From: Pseudomonas sp. GD04019
Lineage (GTDB): Bacteria; Pseudomonadota; Gammaproteobacteria; Pseudomonadales; Pseudomonadaceae
NCBI RefSeq assembly: GCF_029837695.1
Contig: NZ_JAOEEA010000003.1
Location: forward strand, 388,861-452,860
Direction: 5' to 3'
DNA length: 64,000 nucleotides
The position numbers and the translations under genes are program-made. Under the pieces are notes generated by a model. The model did not search any database. It saw only the letters and a program-made list of their open reading frames with translations, and was not told where the DNA came from. Below are positions 55,162 through 63,596 of this stretch, in pieces (positions within the stretch are counted from its first letter, which is position 1; every line of letters begins with the position of its first letter).

Positions 55162-56199
55162 ATGCGTTCGAGCAAGGTCATCCATGTGGTCAGCTGCCAC
55201 GCCGAGGGCGAGGTTGGCGACGTCATCGTCGGCGGCGTCGCGCCGCCGCCGGGCGCCACCCTGTGGGAACAGTCGCGCTGGATCGCCCGCGACGAGGAGC
55301 TGCGCAATTTCGTGCTGAACGAGCCGCGCGGCGGCGTGTTCCGTCACGTCAACCTGCTGGTGCCGGCCAAGGACCCGCGGGCGCAAATGGCCTGGATCAT
55401 CATGGAGCCGGCCGACACGCCGCCCATGTCCGGCTCCAACTCGCTGTGCGTGTCCACCGTGCTGCTCGACAGCGGCATCCTGCCGATGACCGAGCCGGAG
55501 ACCCGCCTGGTGCTGGAAGCACCGGGTGGTCTGATCGAGGCCGTGGCCCAGTGCGAAGGCGGCAAGGTGCAGCGGGTGGAAGTGAAGAACGTGCCGTCCT
55601 TCGCCGACAGGCTGGACGCCATGATCGAGGTCGACGGCCTCGGCAGCCTCAGGGTCGACACCGCCTATGGCGGCGACAGCTTCGTCATCGCCGATGCGCG
55701 CGCCCTGGGCTTCTCGCTGACCGCCGACGAGGCCGCCGACCTGGTCGCCACCGGCCTGAAGATCACCCGCGCGGCCAACGAGCAGCTCGGCTTCGTCCAT
55801 CCGCTGAACAAGGACTGGGCGCACATCTCGTTCTGCCAGATCGCCGCACCGGTGGAGCGCATCGACGGCGTGCTGACCGCCGCCAACGCGGTGGTGATCC
55901 GCCCCGGCAAGATCGACCGCTCGCCCTGCGGCACCGGCTGCTCGGCGCGCATGGCCGTGCTGCACGCCAAGGGCCAGATGCAGGCCGGCGAACGCTTCGT
56001 CGGCCGCTCGATCATCGGCTCCGAATTCCACTGCCGCATCGACTCGCTGACCGAAGTCGCCGGGCGCGCGGCCATCTATCCCTGCCTGTCCGGCCGGGCC
56101 TGGATCACCGGCACCCACCAGCACCTGCTCGACCCGAGCGACCCCTGGCCGCAGGGCTATCGGCTATCCGATACCTGGCCGGTCGAGCTGCAGCTGTAA
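55162..56199 (+). CDS. Proline racemase family enzyme with Ser/Cys active site
   Basis: A 345-residue member of the proline racemase superfamily. The first catalytic Cys is replaced: Ser90 in [11 protein letters not shown], where the epimerase above has MCGHGT. The second is kept, Cys256 in [13 protein letters not shown]. Superfamily trans-3-hydroxyproline dehydratases usually combine Cys with Thr, so this Ser/Cys form fits neither class cleanly; Ser/Cys members have been reported with hydroxyproline epimerase and/or dehydratase activity. By context (ABC importer, aconitase-X, deaminase, reductase) it acts on a hydroxyproline isomer. The start follows AGGAGAAACAC. Confidence 0.85.
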   Translation: MRSSKVIHVVSCHAEGEVGDVIVGGVAPPPGATLWEQSRWIARDEELRNFVLNEPRGGVFRHVNLLVPAKDPRAQMAWIIMEPADTPPMSGSNSLCVSTVLLDSGILPMTEPETRLVLEAPGGLIEAVAQCEGGKVQRVEVKNVPSFADRLDAMIEVDGLGSLRVDTAYGGDSFVIADARALGFSLTADEAADLVATGLKITRAANEQLGFVHPLNKDWAHISFCQIAAPVERIDGVLTAANAVVIRPGKIDRSPCGTGCSARMAVLHAKGQMQAGERFVGRSIIGSEFHCRIDSLTEVAGRAAIYPCLSGRAWITGTHQHLLDPSDPWPQGYRLSDTWPVELQL

Positions 56200-56297
56200 C
56201 ACCCGTTTTGAAGAGTTGAAAACCGCCGCCTCGCCGGCGCACTGAACCGGGCACCGGCCCAACCCGATGGAAACAAGGGTGTAGAACGACCCTTTGC

Positions 56298-56311
56298 TTT
56301 CGTATACGAAA
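56298..56311. promoter_or_regulatory. GntR operator copy 3 (deaminase/dehydrogenase promoter)
   Basis: TTTCGTATACGAAA is a perfect 14-base palindrome 31 bases before the deaminase start. It is the best copy of the three and defines the core TCGTATACGA. Confidence 0.8.
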
Positions 56312-56342
56312 TACTGTGACTCTGCCCGAGGAGGCAAACAGC

Positions 56343-57278
56343 ATGAGCAGCAATATCTTCACCGGCACCATCCCCGCCCTGATGACCCCCTGCACCGCCG
56401 AGCGCAAGCCGGACTTCGACGCCCTGGTGCGCAAGGGCCGCGAGCTGATCCAGGCCGGCATGAGCGCCGTGGTCTACTGCGGCTCCATGGGCGACTGGCC
56501 GCTGCTCACCGAGGCCGAGCGCCAGGAGGGCGTGGCGCGCCTGGTCGCCGCCGGTATCCCGACCATCGTCGGCACCGGTGCGGTGAACAGCCGCGAAGCG
56601 GTATCCCACGCCGCCCACGCCGCCAAGGTCGGCGCCCAGGGCCTGATGGTCATCCCCCGCGTGCTGTCCCGTGGCGCCTCGCCCGCCGCCCAGGAAGCGC
56701 ACTTCGCCGCCATTCTCGAAGCGGCGCCGAAGCTGCCGGCGGTGATCTACAACAGCCCGTACTACGGCTTCGCCACCCGCGCCGAGCTGTTCTTCAAGCT
56801 GCGTCGCCAGTACCCCAACCTGATCGGCTTCAAGGAGTTCGGCGGCGCCGCCGACATGCGCTACGCCGCCGAGCACATCACCTCGCAGGATGACCAGGTG
56901 ATCCTCATGGCCGGCGTCGATACCCAGGTGGTGCATGGCTTCGTCAATTGCGGCGCGACCGGCGCCATCACCGGTATCGGCAACGCCCTGCCGCGTGAGG
57001 TGCTGCAACTGGTCGAACTGAGCAAGCAGGCCGCCAAGGGCGATGCCGTCGCCCGCCGCCGCGCCCTGGAGCTTGCCGAGGCGCTGAACGTGCTGTCGTC
57101 CTTCGACGAAGGCTGCGACCTGGTCCTCTATTACAAGTACCTGATGGTGCTGAACGGCGACCAGGAATACAGCCTGCATTTCAACGCAACCGATGTGCTC
57201 AGCGACGCCCAGCGCCACTACGCCGAGACCCAGTACAAGCTGTTCCGCCAGTGGTACGCCAACTGGTCGGCCGCCTGA
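56343..57278 (+). CDS. lhpC: 1-pyrroline-4-hydroxy-2-carboxylate deaminase (DapA family)
   Basis: Schiff-base lyase that deaminates and opens pyrroline-4-hydroxy-2-carboxylate to 2-oxoglutarate semialdehyde. The 311 residues have the DapA/NAL TIM-barrel pattern GTIPALMTPC near 8-17, YCGSMGDWPLLTEAER near 45-60, YNSPYYGF with Tyr136, and Schiff-base Lys164 in LIGFKEFGG. The GSMGDW loop replaces the GTTGE of true DapA, as expected for the hydroxyproline branch. The start follows GGAGGCAAACAGC, and a perfect operator palindrome precedes it. Confidence 0.93.
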   Translation: MSSNIFTGTIPALMTPCTAERKPDFDALVRKGRELIQAGMSAVVYCGSMGDWPLLTEAERQEGVARLVAAGIPTIVGTGAVNSREAVSHAAHAAKVGAQGLMVIPRVLSRGASPAAQEAHFAAILEAAPKLPAVIYNSPYYGFATRAELFFKLRRQYPNLIGFKEFGGAADMRYAAEHITSQDDQVILMAGVDTQVVHGFVNCGATGAITGIGNALPREVLQLVELSKQAAKGDAVARRRALELAEALNVLSSFDEGCDLVLYYKYLMVLNGDQEYSLHFNATDVLSDAQRHYAETQYKLFRQWYANWSAA

Positions 57279-57366
57279 TCGCCGCACTGCGGCCGGGTGT
57301 TTCCAGGGCATCCGGTCGATCTGCAATGGCAACGCTGATCTCATAGGCCCCCGACAGGAGTTAACA

Positions 57367-58950
57367 ATGCCCGCCACCCTCGGCCACAACTTCATCGCCG
57401 GCGGCCGTAGCGCCGCCGGTGAGGTCATCCTGCACAGCCTCGACGCCACTACCGGCGAGGCGCTGCCCTACCGCTTCCACCAGGCCACCGAGGCCGAGGT
57501 GGATGCCGCCGCCCGCGCCGCCGAAGCCGCCTACCCGGCCTACCGCGCCCTGAACCCGGAGCGCCGCGCCCAGTTCCTCGACGCCATCGCCGAGCAGATC
57601 GACGCCCTCGGCGACGACTTCGTCCAGCTGGTGTGCCGCGAGACCGCCCTGCCGGCCGCGCGCATCCAGGGCGAGCGCGGCCGCACCAGCGGGCAGATGC
57701 GCCTGTTCGCCAAGGTGCTGCGCCGCGGCGACTGCCTCGGCGCGCGTATCGACCGCGCGCTGCCCGAGCGCCAGCCGCTGCCGCGTCCGGACCTGCGCCA
57801 GTACCGCACCGGCGTCGGCCCGGTAGCGGTGTTCGGTGCCAGCAACTTCCCGCTGGCCTTCTCCACCGCTGGTGGCGATACCGCGGCGGCGCTGGCCGCC
57901 GGCTGCCCGGTGGTGTTCAAGGCCCACAGCGGCCATATGGCCACCGCCGAGCTGGTGGCCCAGGCGATCATCCGCGCCGCCGAGGCCACCGGCATGCCGG
58001 CCGGCGTGTTCAACATGGTCTATGGCGGCGGGGTCGGCGAGTGGCTGGTCAAGCACCCGGCAATCCAGGCGGTCGGCTTCACCGGCTCGCTCAAGGGTGG
58101 ACGCGCCCTGTGCGACATGGCCGCGGCACGCTCGCAGCCGATCCCGGTGTTCGCCGAGATGAGCTCGATCAACCCGGTGCTGATGCTGCCTGCCGCCCTC
58201 GCAGCACGCGGCGAGAAGATCGCTCGCGAACTGGCCGACTCGGTGGTGCAGGGTTGCGGCCAGTTCTGCACCAATCCGGGCCTGGTCATCGGCATCGCCT
58301 CGCCGGCCTTCAGCCTGTTCGTCGCCAACCTGATCGCCGAGATCGGCCAGCGCCCGCCACAGACCATGCTCAACGCCGGCACCCTGAGCAGCTACGAACA
58401 CGGCCTGGCCGCGCTACGCGCTCACCCGGGGGTGAAGCATCTGGCCGGCCAGCCGCAGGAAGGCCGCCAGGCCCGCCCGCAGCTGTTCCAGGCCGATGTC
58501 GCATTGCTGCTGGAAGGCGACGAGCTGCTGCAGGAAGAGGTGTTCGGCCCGGTCACCGTGGTGGTGGAAGTGGCCGACAAGGCCGAGCTGATCCGCGCCC
58601 TGCATGGCCTGCGCGGCCAGCTGACCGCCACCCTGACCGCCGAGCCGGCCGATCTGGAAGCCCACGGCGACCTGTTGCCACTGCTGGAGCAGAAGGTCGG
58701 CCGGGTACTGTTCAACGGCTATCCGACCGGCGTGGAAGTGTGCGACGCGATGGTCCACGGCGGCCCCTACCCGGCCACTTCGGATGCGCGCGGCACCTCG
58801 GTCGGCAGCTTGGCCATCGACCGTTTCCTGCGCCCGGTGTGCTACCAGAACTGCCCGGACGCCCTGCTGCCGGACGCCCTGAAAAACGCCAACCCGCTGG
58901 GCCTGGCCCGGCTGGTGGACGGCATTACCACGCGGGAATCGCTGGCCTGA
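57367..58950 (+). CDS. 2-oxoglutarate semialdehyde dehydrogenase (ALDH family)
   Basis: Oxidises 2-oxoglutarate semialdehyde to 2-oxoglutarate with NAD(P), the last step of 4-hydroxyproline breakdown. The 527-residue protein is of the long KGSADH type: FGASNFPLAFSTAGGDTAAALAAGCPVVFKAH near 157-188, FTGSLKGGRAL near 238-248, catalytic Glu264 in VFAEMSS and nucleophile Cys301 in GCGQFCTNPG. It lies 88 bases after the deaminase gene in the same direction, with AGGAGTTAACA before the start, and ends at a terminator. Confidence 0.93.
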   Translation: MPATLGHNFIAGGRSAAGEVILHSLDATTGEALPYRFHQATEAEVDAAARAAEAAYPAYRALNPERRAQFLDAIAEQIDALGDDFVQLVCRETALPAARIQGERGRTSGQMRLFAKVLRRGDCLGARIDRALPERQPLPRPDLRQYRTGVGPVAVFGASNFPLAFSTAGGDTAAALAAGCPVVFKAHSGHMATAELVAQAIIRAAEATGMPAGVFNMVYGGGVGEWLVKHPAIQAVGFTGSLKGGRALCDMAAARSQPIPVFAEMSSINPVLMLPAALAARGEKIARELADSVVQGCGQFCTNPGLVIGIASPAFSLFVANLIAEIGQRPPQTMLNAGTLSSYEHGLAALRAHPGVKHLAGQPQEGRQARPQLFQADVALLLEGDELLQEEVFGPVTVVVEVADKAELIRALHGLRGQLTATLTAEPADLEAHGDLLPLLEQKVGRVLFNGYPTGVEVCDAMVHGGPYPATSDARGTSVGSLAIDRFLRPVCYQNCPDALLPDALKNANPLGLARLVDGITTRESLA

Positions 58951-58991
58951 AACACATTGTGTCGGCTCAGACACCAGCGCTTCTCTCCCTC

Positions 58992-59018
58992 AGCCCCGGT
59001 TCGCCGGGGCTTTTTTTG
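58992..59018 (+). terminator. Intrinsic terminator of the deaminase-dehydrogenase operon
   Basis: AGCCCCGG, a TTCG tetraloop, CCGGGGCT and seven T. Very strong rho-independent terminator. Confidence 0.95.
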
Positions 59019-59032
59019 CCTCTGGGGACAGA

Positions 59033-59155
59033 CTCCCTCTCCCTCCGGGAGAGGGCCGGGGTGAGGGTGTTTCAGGCGACGCGGACCCGCAGCCCTGTTG
59101 CCCGGATGCAATCCGGGATCGGCGTCGTCTGTCTCCCGGATTGCATCCGGGCTAC
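59033..59155. repeat. Family-1 palindrome followed by a palindrome B copy
   Basis: CTCCCTCTCCCTCCGGGAGA with GGGCCGGGGTGAGGG tail (59033-59068), then GTTGCCCGGATGCAATCCGG... through TTGCATCCGGGCTAC (59098-59155). Both lie in the convergent gap between the dehydrogenase operon and the reductase gene. Confidence 0.85.
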
Positions 59156-59175
59156 GTGTTAGGTCAAACGACGTC

Positions 59176-60183
59176 CTAGGCCAGCAGCGCCTGCAGATCG
59201 CGGTACAGGCCTTCGTTGATCTCCACTCCCTCCACCAGGCTCTTGGCCCGCGCCTCGTAACGCCGTTGCGACGGCAGCCGCGCGCCCTGGCCCTGAATCG
59301 CCTCGAACAGCGCCTCGGCGCGGGCCAGATGCTGATCGGCCTGCTCGCCGAGGAAGCGCTGCGGATCGAGGGCGATGATCAGCTCGCCGTGGTGCGGCAA
59401 AACATTTACGCCGCCGTCGAAAGCGCTGGACTCGAGGCTGGTCAGGTCGCCGATCAGCGGCCCGGCGATCAGCTCGATCATCGCCGACAGGGCCGAGCCC
59501 TTGTGTCCACCGAAGGTCAGCATGGCGCCGTGGTCGAGCACCTCGGCGGCCTCGCTGCTCGGCTGACCCTGGCGGTCCACACCCCAGCCGGCTGGCAGCG
59601 GCGCACCGGAGCGGCGGTGCAGCTCGATCTCGCCACGAGCCACGGCGCTGGTAGCAAAGTCGAAAACGAAGGGATGGCCGTCGGCACGCGGCCAGCCGAA
59701 GGCGATAGGGTTGGTGCCGAACAGCGGACGACTGCCGCCGGCCGGTGCCACGTAGGCCTGGGTCGGGTTGCAGGCCAGCGCCACCAGGCCCAGCTCGGTA
59801 ATCGCCTCCATCTCCGCCCACAGCGCAGAAAAGTGCACGCAGCGGTTGATCGCCATGGCGGCGATGCCATTGCGCCGGGCCTTCTCAGCCAAAATTGGCA
59901 GGCCGGCGGCAAACGCCAATTGGGAGAAGCCGCCATGGGCGTCGACCCGTACCAGCGACGGCGCCTGATCAATCACCTCGGGCTCGGCATCGGCCACCGC
60001 CTTGCCGGACTGGAGGGTGCGCACGATACCGAGCAGGCGCCACAGGCCGTGGGAGGTGCAGCCGTCGCGCTCGCCGGCCGTCACGGTGGCGGCGATGGCC
60101 TGCACGAAAGCCTCGCTGAAACCGGCGTGGCGCAGGATATCGGCGGCCAGCTCATGGGCCTCGGTCAGGGTCAATCGGGTCAT
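59176..60183 (-). CDS. lhpD: Pyrroline-2-carboxylate reductase (Ldh2/MDH family)
   Basis: NAD(P)H-dependent reductase turning pyrroline-2-carboxylate (from 3-hydroxyproline dehydration) into L-proline. The 335-residue protein belongs to the malate/L-lactate/piperideine-2-carboxylate reductase family: GERDGCTSHGLWRLLG near 38-53, HFSALWAEMEAITELGLVALACNPTQAYVAPAGGSRPLFGTNPIAFGWP near 117-165, and TFGGHKGSALSAMIELIAG near 229-247. The start follows AGGAGCCCGTT. It is convergent with the operon above; it completes the 3-hydroxyproline branch. Confidence 0.9.
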   Translation of the reverse strand: MTRLTLTEAHELAADILRHAGFSEAFVQAIAATVTAGERDGCTSHGLWRLLGIVRTLQSGKAVADAEPEVIDQAPSLVRVDAHGGFSQLAFAAGLPILAEKARRNGIAAMAINRCVHFSALWAEMEAITELGLVALACNPTQAYVAPAGGSRPLFGTNPIAFGWPRADGHPFVFDFATSAVARGEIELHRRSGAPLPAGWGVDRQGQPSSEAAEVLDHGAMLTFGGHKGSALSAMIELIAGPLIGDLTSLESSAFDGGVNVLPHHGELIIALDPQRFLGEQADQHLARAEALFEAIQGQGARLPSQRRYEARAKSLVEGVEINEGLYRDLQALLA

Positions 60184-60288
60184 AACGGGCTCCTGGCAGT
60201 CTGCCCGTTACAGTGGCCTGTCGCTGACGCCGAAGCTTGATCACTTTGCACATGCGGCATGCCGAATTCGGCACACCGCGCGCAGGGC

Positions 60289-60489
60289 TCAAGCCGCGTG
60301 GCGTTGCGGGCTGCGCGCGATGGAGAGGAAATCGGCGGGGAGCAGATCGGGATAGCCGCCGAGCTCCTCCTGCAGCCGGCGCTGCTCGGCGTATTCCTCG
60401 ATGGCGCGGCGGAAGGCCATGCGGCGCTGGTCTTCCAGCTTGCGGCGGGTCTTGCTGTCGTGGACGGGTTCTTCGAGATGCAGGTTCAT
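60289..60489 (-). CDS. Small PA3496-like protein
   Basis: A 66-residue charged protein with the segment KTRRKLEDQRRMAFRRAIEEYAEQRRLQEEL, which recalls the short Pseudomonas PA3496-type family (annotated elsewhere as a putative envelope integrity protein). It probably forms one long helix. There is no signal or membrane segment. The start follows CAGGAGCGCCGCG. It is single, leftward, and upstream of lhpD but 105 bases away and probably unrelated. Confidence 0.65.
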   Translation of the reverse strand: MNLHLEEPVHDSKTRRKLEDQRRMAFRRAIEEYAEQRRLQEELGGYPDLLPADFLSIARSPQRHAA

Positions 60490-60590
60490 CGCGGCGCTCC
60501 TGGTCCGTTTACCGGGAGCTCAGCATGCCTGCCTGGGCGTGACGCTTTGACGGCGCGGCGATGAAGCTTGCGTGACCGGATCAATGCCCT

Positions 60591-60668
60591 GTGGGAGCGG
60601 CTGGGCGGCATTCCGTTTGGCCGCGAATCGGGCTTAAGGAAATGCTTCGCGGCCAAGGCCGCTCCCAC
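60591..60668. repeat. REP-type palindrome (GTGGGAGCGG...CCGCTCCCAC)
   Basis: GTGGGAGCGGCTGGGCGGC at the left and AAGGCCGCTCCCAC at the right, with inner GGCCGCGAA / TTCGCGGCC arms. Same form as the 30863-30932 element. It abuts the end of the RpiR-family gene. Confidence 0.85.
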
Positions 60669-60684
60669 AAACATTTCCAAGATC

Positions 60685-61551
60685 TCAATCTTCCGCGCTG
60701 CGCACCGACTTGGGCGACAGGCGCAGGCTACGCAGGCTGCGCTTGACGCTCTTGAGGTGGTTGACCAGGTCCGGGCCGCGGGCCATGGCCACGCCCATGG
60801 CCAGCACGTCGATCACCACCAGGTGGGCGATGCGTGAGGTCAGCGGGGTGTAGATCTCGGTGTCCTCCTGCACGTCGATGGCCAGGTTGACGGTGGCCAG
60901 GTCGGCCAGCGGGGTTTGGCTCGGGCACAGGGTGATCAGCGTGGCGCCGGACTCGCGCACCAGGTTGGCGGTGATCAGCAGGTCCTTGGAGCGGCCGGAC
61001 TGGGAGATACAGATGGCCACGTCGCTGGGCTTCAGCGTCACCGCGCTCATCGCCTGCATATGCGGGTCGGAATAGGCGGCGGCGGTCAGCAGCAGGCGGA
61101 AGAACTTGTGCTGGGCATCGGCGGCCACCGCACCGGAGGCGCCGAAACCGTAGAACTCGATGCGCTGGGCATTGGCGATGGCGTTGACGGCGCGCTCCAG
61201 CTCGCGCGGATCGAGGCGCTCGCGCACCTCCATCAGAGTGTGCAGGGTGGTGTCGAAGATCTTCATGCTGAAGTCGGCCACCGAGTCGTTCTCGCTGATC
61301 GAGAACTGGCCGAAACTGGCCCCCGCCGCCAGGCTCTGCGCCAGCTTCAGCTTGAGATCCTGGAAGCCGCTGCAGCCGATGGCGCGGCAAAAGCGCACGA
61401 TGGTCGGCTCGCTGATGCCGACCTCGTGGGCCAGGTCGGCCATGGAGCTGTGCATCACCGCGGAAGGGTCCTGCAGGACGTGATCAGCGACCTTCAGTTC
61501 GGACTTGCGGAGCAGGTGACGGGACTGGGCGATATGCTGCAGAAGATTCAC
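60685..61551 (-). CDS. RpiR/HexR-family regulator, divergent from zwf
   Basis: A 288-residue regulator: RpiR helix-turn-helix (about 1-77: LRKSELKVADHVLQDPSAVMHSSMADLAHEVGISEPTIVRFCRAIGCSGFQDLKLKL) and a sugar-phosphate-binding SIS domain (about 125-260: FYGFGASGAVAADAQHKF; ICISQSGRSKDLL). The start is GTG 61551 giving MNLLQHIAQSRHLLRKSE. It is highly HexR-like, and a HexR-type palindrome lies in the promoter shared with zwf, so control by a glycolytic or Entner-Doudoroff sugar phosphate is likely. P. aeruginosa has such a pair (PA5438-PA5439) besides hexR itself, from memory. Confidence 0.88.
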   Translation of the reverse strand: MNLLQHIAQSRHLLRKSELKVADHVLQDPSAVMHSSMADLAHEVGISEPTIVRFCRAIGCSGFQDLKLKLAQSLAAGASFGQFSISENDSVADFSMKIFDTTLHTLMEVRERLDPRELERAVNAIANAQRIEFYGFGASGAVAADAQHKFFRLLLTAAAYSDPHMQAMSAVTLKPSDVAICISQSGRSKDLLITANLVRESGATLITLCPSQTPLADLATVNLAIDVQEDTEIYTPLTSRIAHLVVIDVLAMGVAMARGPDLVNHLKSVKRSLRSLRLSPKSVRSAED

Positions 61552-61653
61552 GGGCAGGGCTCTGTTGTCGGCTCGATGGCAACCGCGGCGGCGGGCAACT
61601 TCCCGGCTCGCTGCGATTTCACCCAGGCTGTTATGATCGGGCTGTAGTGGTCT

Positions 61654-61668
61654 TGTAGTTATACTACA
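61654..61668. promoter_or_regulatory. HexR-type operator before zwf
   Basis: TGTAGTTATACTACA is a near-perfect 15-base palindrome resembling HexR/RpiR sites (TGTA-rich arms). It lies 44 bases before the zwf start and 103 bases before the divergent regulator gene, so it could control both. A further TGTAGTGG half-site is at 61643. Confidence 0.75.
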
Positions 61669-61711
61669 TGAACGCCCAACCCGCACAGGCAAACCGGCCG
61701 GAGGCCTCACG

Positions 61712-63157
61712 TTGAACAGCCCTTGTGACATGTTGGTGTTTGGCGGTACCGGCGACCTGGCCTTGCACAAGCTGCTGCCGGCGCTCTACCACCTGCACCG
61801 TGACGGCCGCCTGAGCCCGGACATGCGCATCCTGGCGGTGGCGCGCAACGTGCTGAACCGCGCCGAGTATCAGGCCCTGGCCGAGCGCCGGGTCCGTGCC
61901 CAGGTGGCGCGCAGCGACTTCGACAACGACAGCTGGGCGACCTTCGCCGCGCGCCTCGACTACTTCACCATGGACCTGTCGCACACCGCCGAATTCGGCC
62001 GGCTCGGCAAGTTCCTCGGCGCCAGCGCCTGTAATCGCGGGCGCATCTACTACCTGGCCACCGCCCCCGACCTGTTCGAGGCCATCGCCGAAAACATGGC
62101 CCTCGCCGGCCTGGCCGGCAGCGACACGCGCATCGTGCTGGAGAAGCCAATCGGCCGCTCGCTGGAGTCCGCCCGTGAGATCAACGCCGCCATCGGCGCG
62201 GTGTTCAGCGAGGCCCAGGTGTTCCGCATCGACCACTACCTGGGCAAAGAAACGGTGCAGAACCTGATGGCGCTGCGCTTCGCCAACGCGCTGTTCGAGC
62301 CGATCTGGCGCGCCGGGCATATCGACCACGTGCAGATCAGCGTCAACGAGACGCTCGGCGTGGAAAACCGCGGCGCCTACTACGACCACGCCGGCGCCAT
62401 GCGCGACATGGTGCAGAACCACCTGCTGCAGCTGCTCTGCCTGGTGGCCATGGAAGCGCCGGTGCGTTTCGACGCCGAGTCGGTGCGCAACGAGAAGGTG
62501 AAGATCCTCGAGGCGCTCAAGCCCATCGCCGGCCTCGACGTGCACGACAAGACGGTGCGCGGCCAGTACGTCGCCGGCAAGATCGGTGGCCAGGAAGTGC
62601 CGGCCTACTACTTCGAGAAACACGTCGACAACGACAGCGACACCGAGACCTTCGTCGCCCTGCAGGCGGAGATCGACAACTGGCGCTGGGCCGGCGTGCC
62701 GTTCTACCTGCGCACCGGCAAACGCATGGCCAAGAAGCGCTCGGAGATCGTCATCCAGTTCAAGCCGGTGCCGCACCGCCTGTTCGAGGGCAGCCAGGCC
62801 AACCGCCTGGTCATCAGCCTGCAGCCGGAGGAACGCATCACCCTGCAGCTGATGGGCAAGAGCCCGGGCAAGGGCATGCGCCTGACGCCGATGGAGCTGG
62901 ACCTGAACCTGGCCCGCGTATTCCCGCAGAAGCGCCGCTGGGACGCCTACGAGCGCCTGCTGCTGGACGTGATCGAGGGCGACTCGACGCTGTTTATGCG
63001 CAGAGACGAAGTCGAAGCGGCCTGGGATTGGGTCGATCCGATCCTCAAGGGTTGGCAGGACAACTACCAGGACCCGCGCCCCTACCCCGCCGGCAGCGAC
63101 GGCCCGGAACAGGCCAACACCCTGCTGGAACTGGCCGGGCGCGAGTGGGAAGACTGA
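61712..63157 (+). CDS. zwf: Glucose-6-phosphate 1-dehydrogenase
   Basis: Oxidises glucose-6-phosphate to 6-phosphogluconolactone with NADP/NAD, the entry to the Entner-Doudoroff and pentose phosphate routes. The 481 residues have the dinucleotide motif LVFGGTGDLALHKLLPAL near 8-25, LEKPIGRSL near 142-150 and the substrate signature RIDHYLGKE near 172-180. The start is TTG 61712, supported by GGAGG seven bases upstream and by the usual N-terminal length; the next ATG (61730) would remove six residues. No pgl or edd follows. Confidence 0.93.
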   Translation: MNSPCDMLVFGGTGDLALHKLLPALYHLHRDGRLSPDMRILAVARNVLNRAEYQALAERRVRAQVARSDFDNDSWATFAARLDYFTMDLSHTAEFGRLGKFLGASACNRGRIYYLATAPDLFEAIAENMALAGLAGSDTRIVLEKPIGRSLESAREINAAIGAVFSEAQVFRIDHYLGKETVQNLMALRFANALFEPIWRAGHIDHVQISVNETLGVENRGAYYDHAGAMRDMVQNHLLQLLCLVAMEAPVRFDAESVRNEKVKILEALKPIAGLDVHDKTVRGQYVAGKIGGQEVPAYYFEKHVDNDSDTETFVALQAEIDNWRWAGVPFYLRTGKRMAKKRSEIVIQFKPVPHRLFEGSQANRLVISLQPEERITLQLMGKSPGKGMRLTPMELDLNLARVFPQKRRWDAYERLLLDVIEGDSTLFMRRDEVEAAWDWVDPILKGWQDNYQDPRPYPAGSDGPEQANTLLELAGREWED

Positions 63158-63212
63158 GCAGCATCGACCTTCCACCTGACGCGAGCTTCCGCGCTCTACG
63201 CCCCCTGGCCCT

Positions 63213-63291
63213 CCGGACAGATCGGCAGGACAACCGATCAGGGCAGCGTCAGCTGGCCATAGGCCGAGCCACGAGGAAGTGGCGAGTCCAG
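63213..63291. repeat. 79-base structured element, copy 2
   Basis: Same length and fold as 11187-11265: outer CCGGAC/GTCCAG, hairpins GATCGG/CCGATC, CAGC/GCTG, GGCC/GGCC and GCCAC/GTGGC. The first hairpin shows a paired change against copy 1 (A-T to G-C), so pairing is kept while sequence differs. Confidence 0.75.
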
Positions 63292-63580
63292 AGGGCGGGG
63301 TGAGGGGCTCTGACTGCACCGGAGCCGTAGCCCGGATGCAATCCGGGACCGCCCCGCCACCTACACTCTCGCGCTGCGCAACTCCTTGCACACCCGCCCT
63401 TCTCCTCGCCCTCCAAGCCACGCTCCGCCCCACTGCCCACGCACCCTTCGCGCTCTGCGCAACCCCCTGCACAGCCCTGCGCCAGATGTTGCACAACCTT
63501 CCGTGACGCCCCGCACAAGGCGCTTCCCTGCTTCTCTTCTACACCACCACACCCCCCGCCCCACCTGGCCTGTAGCCTCC

Positions 63581-63596
63581 TGGCACGCCCCTTGTA
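63581..63596 (+). promoter_or_regulatory. Sigma-54-like promoter of hcp
   Basis: TGGCACGCCCCTTGTA matches TGGCACG-N4-TTGCA except GT in place of GC at -12. GG is at 63582-63583 and GT at 63594-63595, spacing 10. It is 54 bases before the hcp start. Sigma-54 use at type VI hcp genes is known in several proteobacteria. Confidence 0.65.

Noticed and set aside
61664..63496. A 610-codon minus-strand open frame opposite zwf
   Set aside because: It runs through zwf and repeat DNA; zwf has full family motifs in the other strand.
63355..63575. Small genes in the C-rich stretch before hcp
   Set aside because: Open frames here lack ribosome sites, have extreme composition (Thr/Pro/Ala/Leu/Cys) and differ from the local codon pattern.
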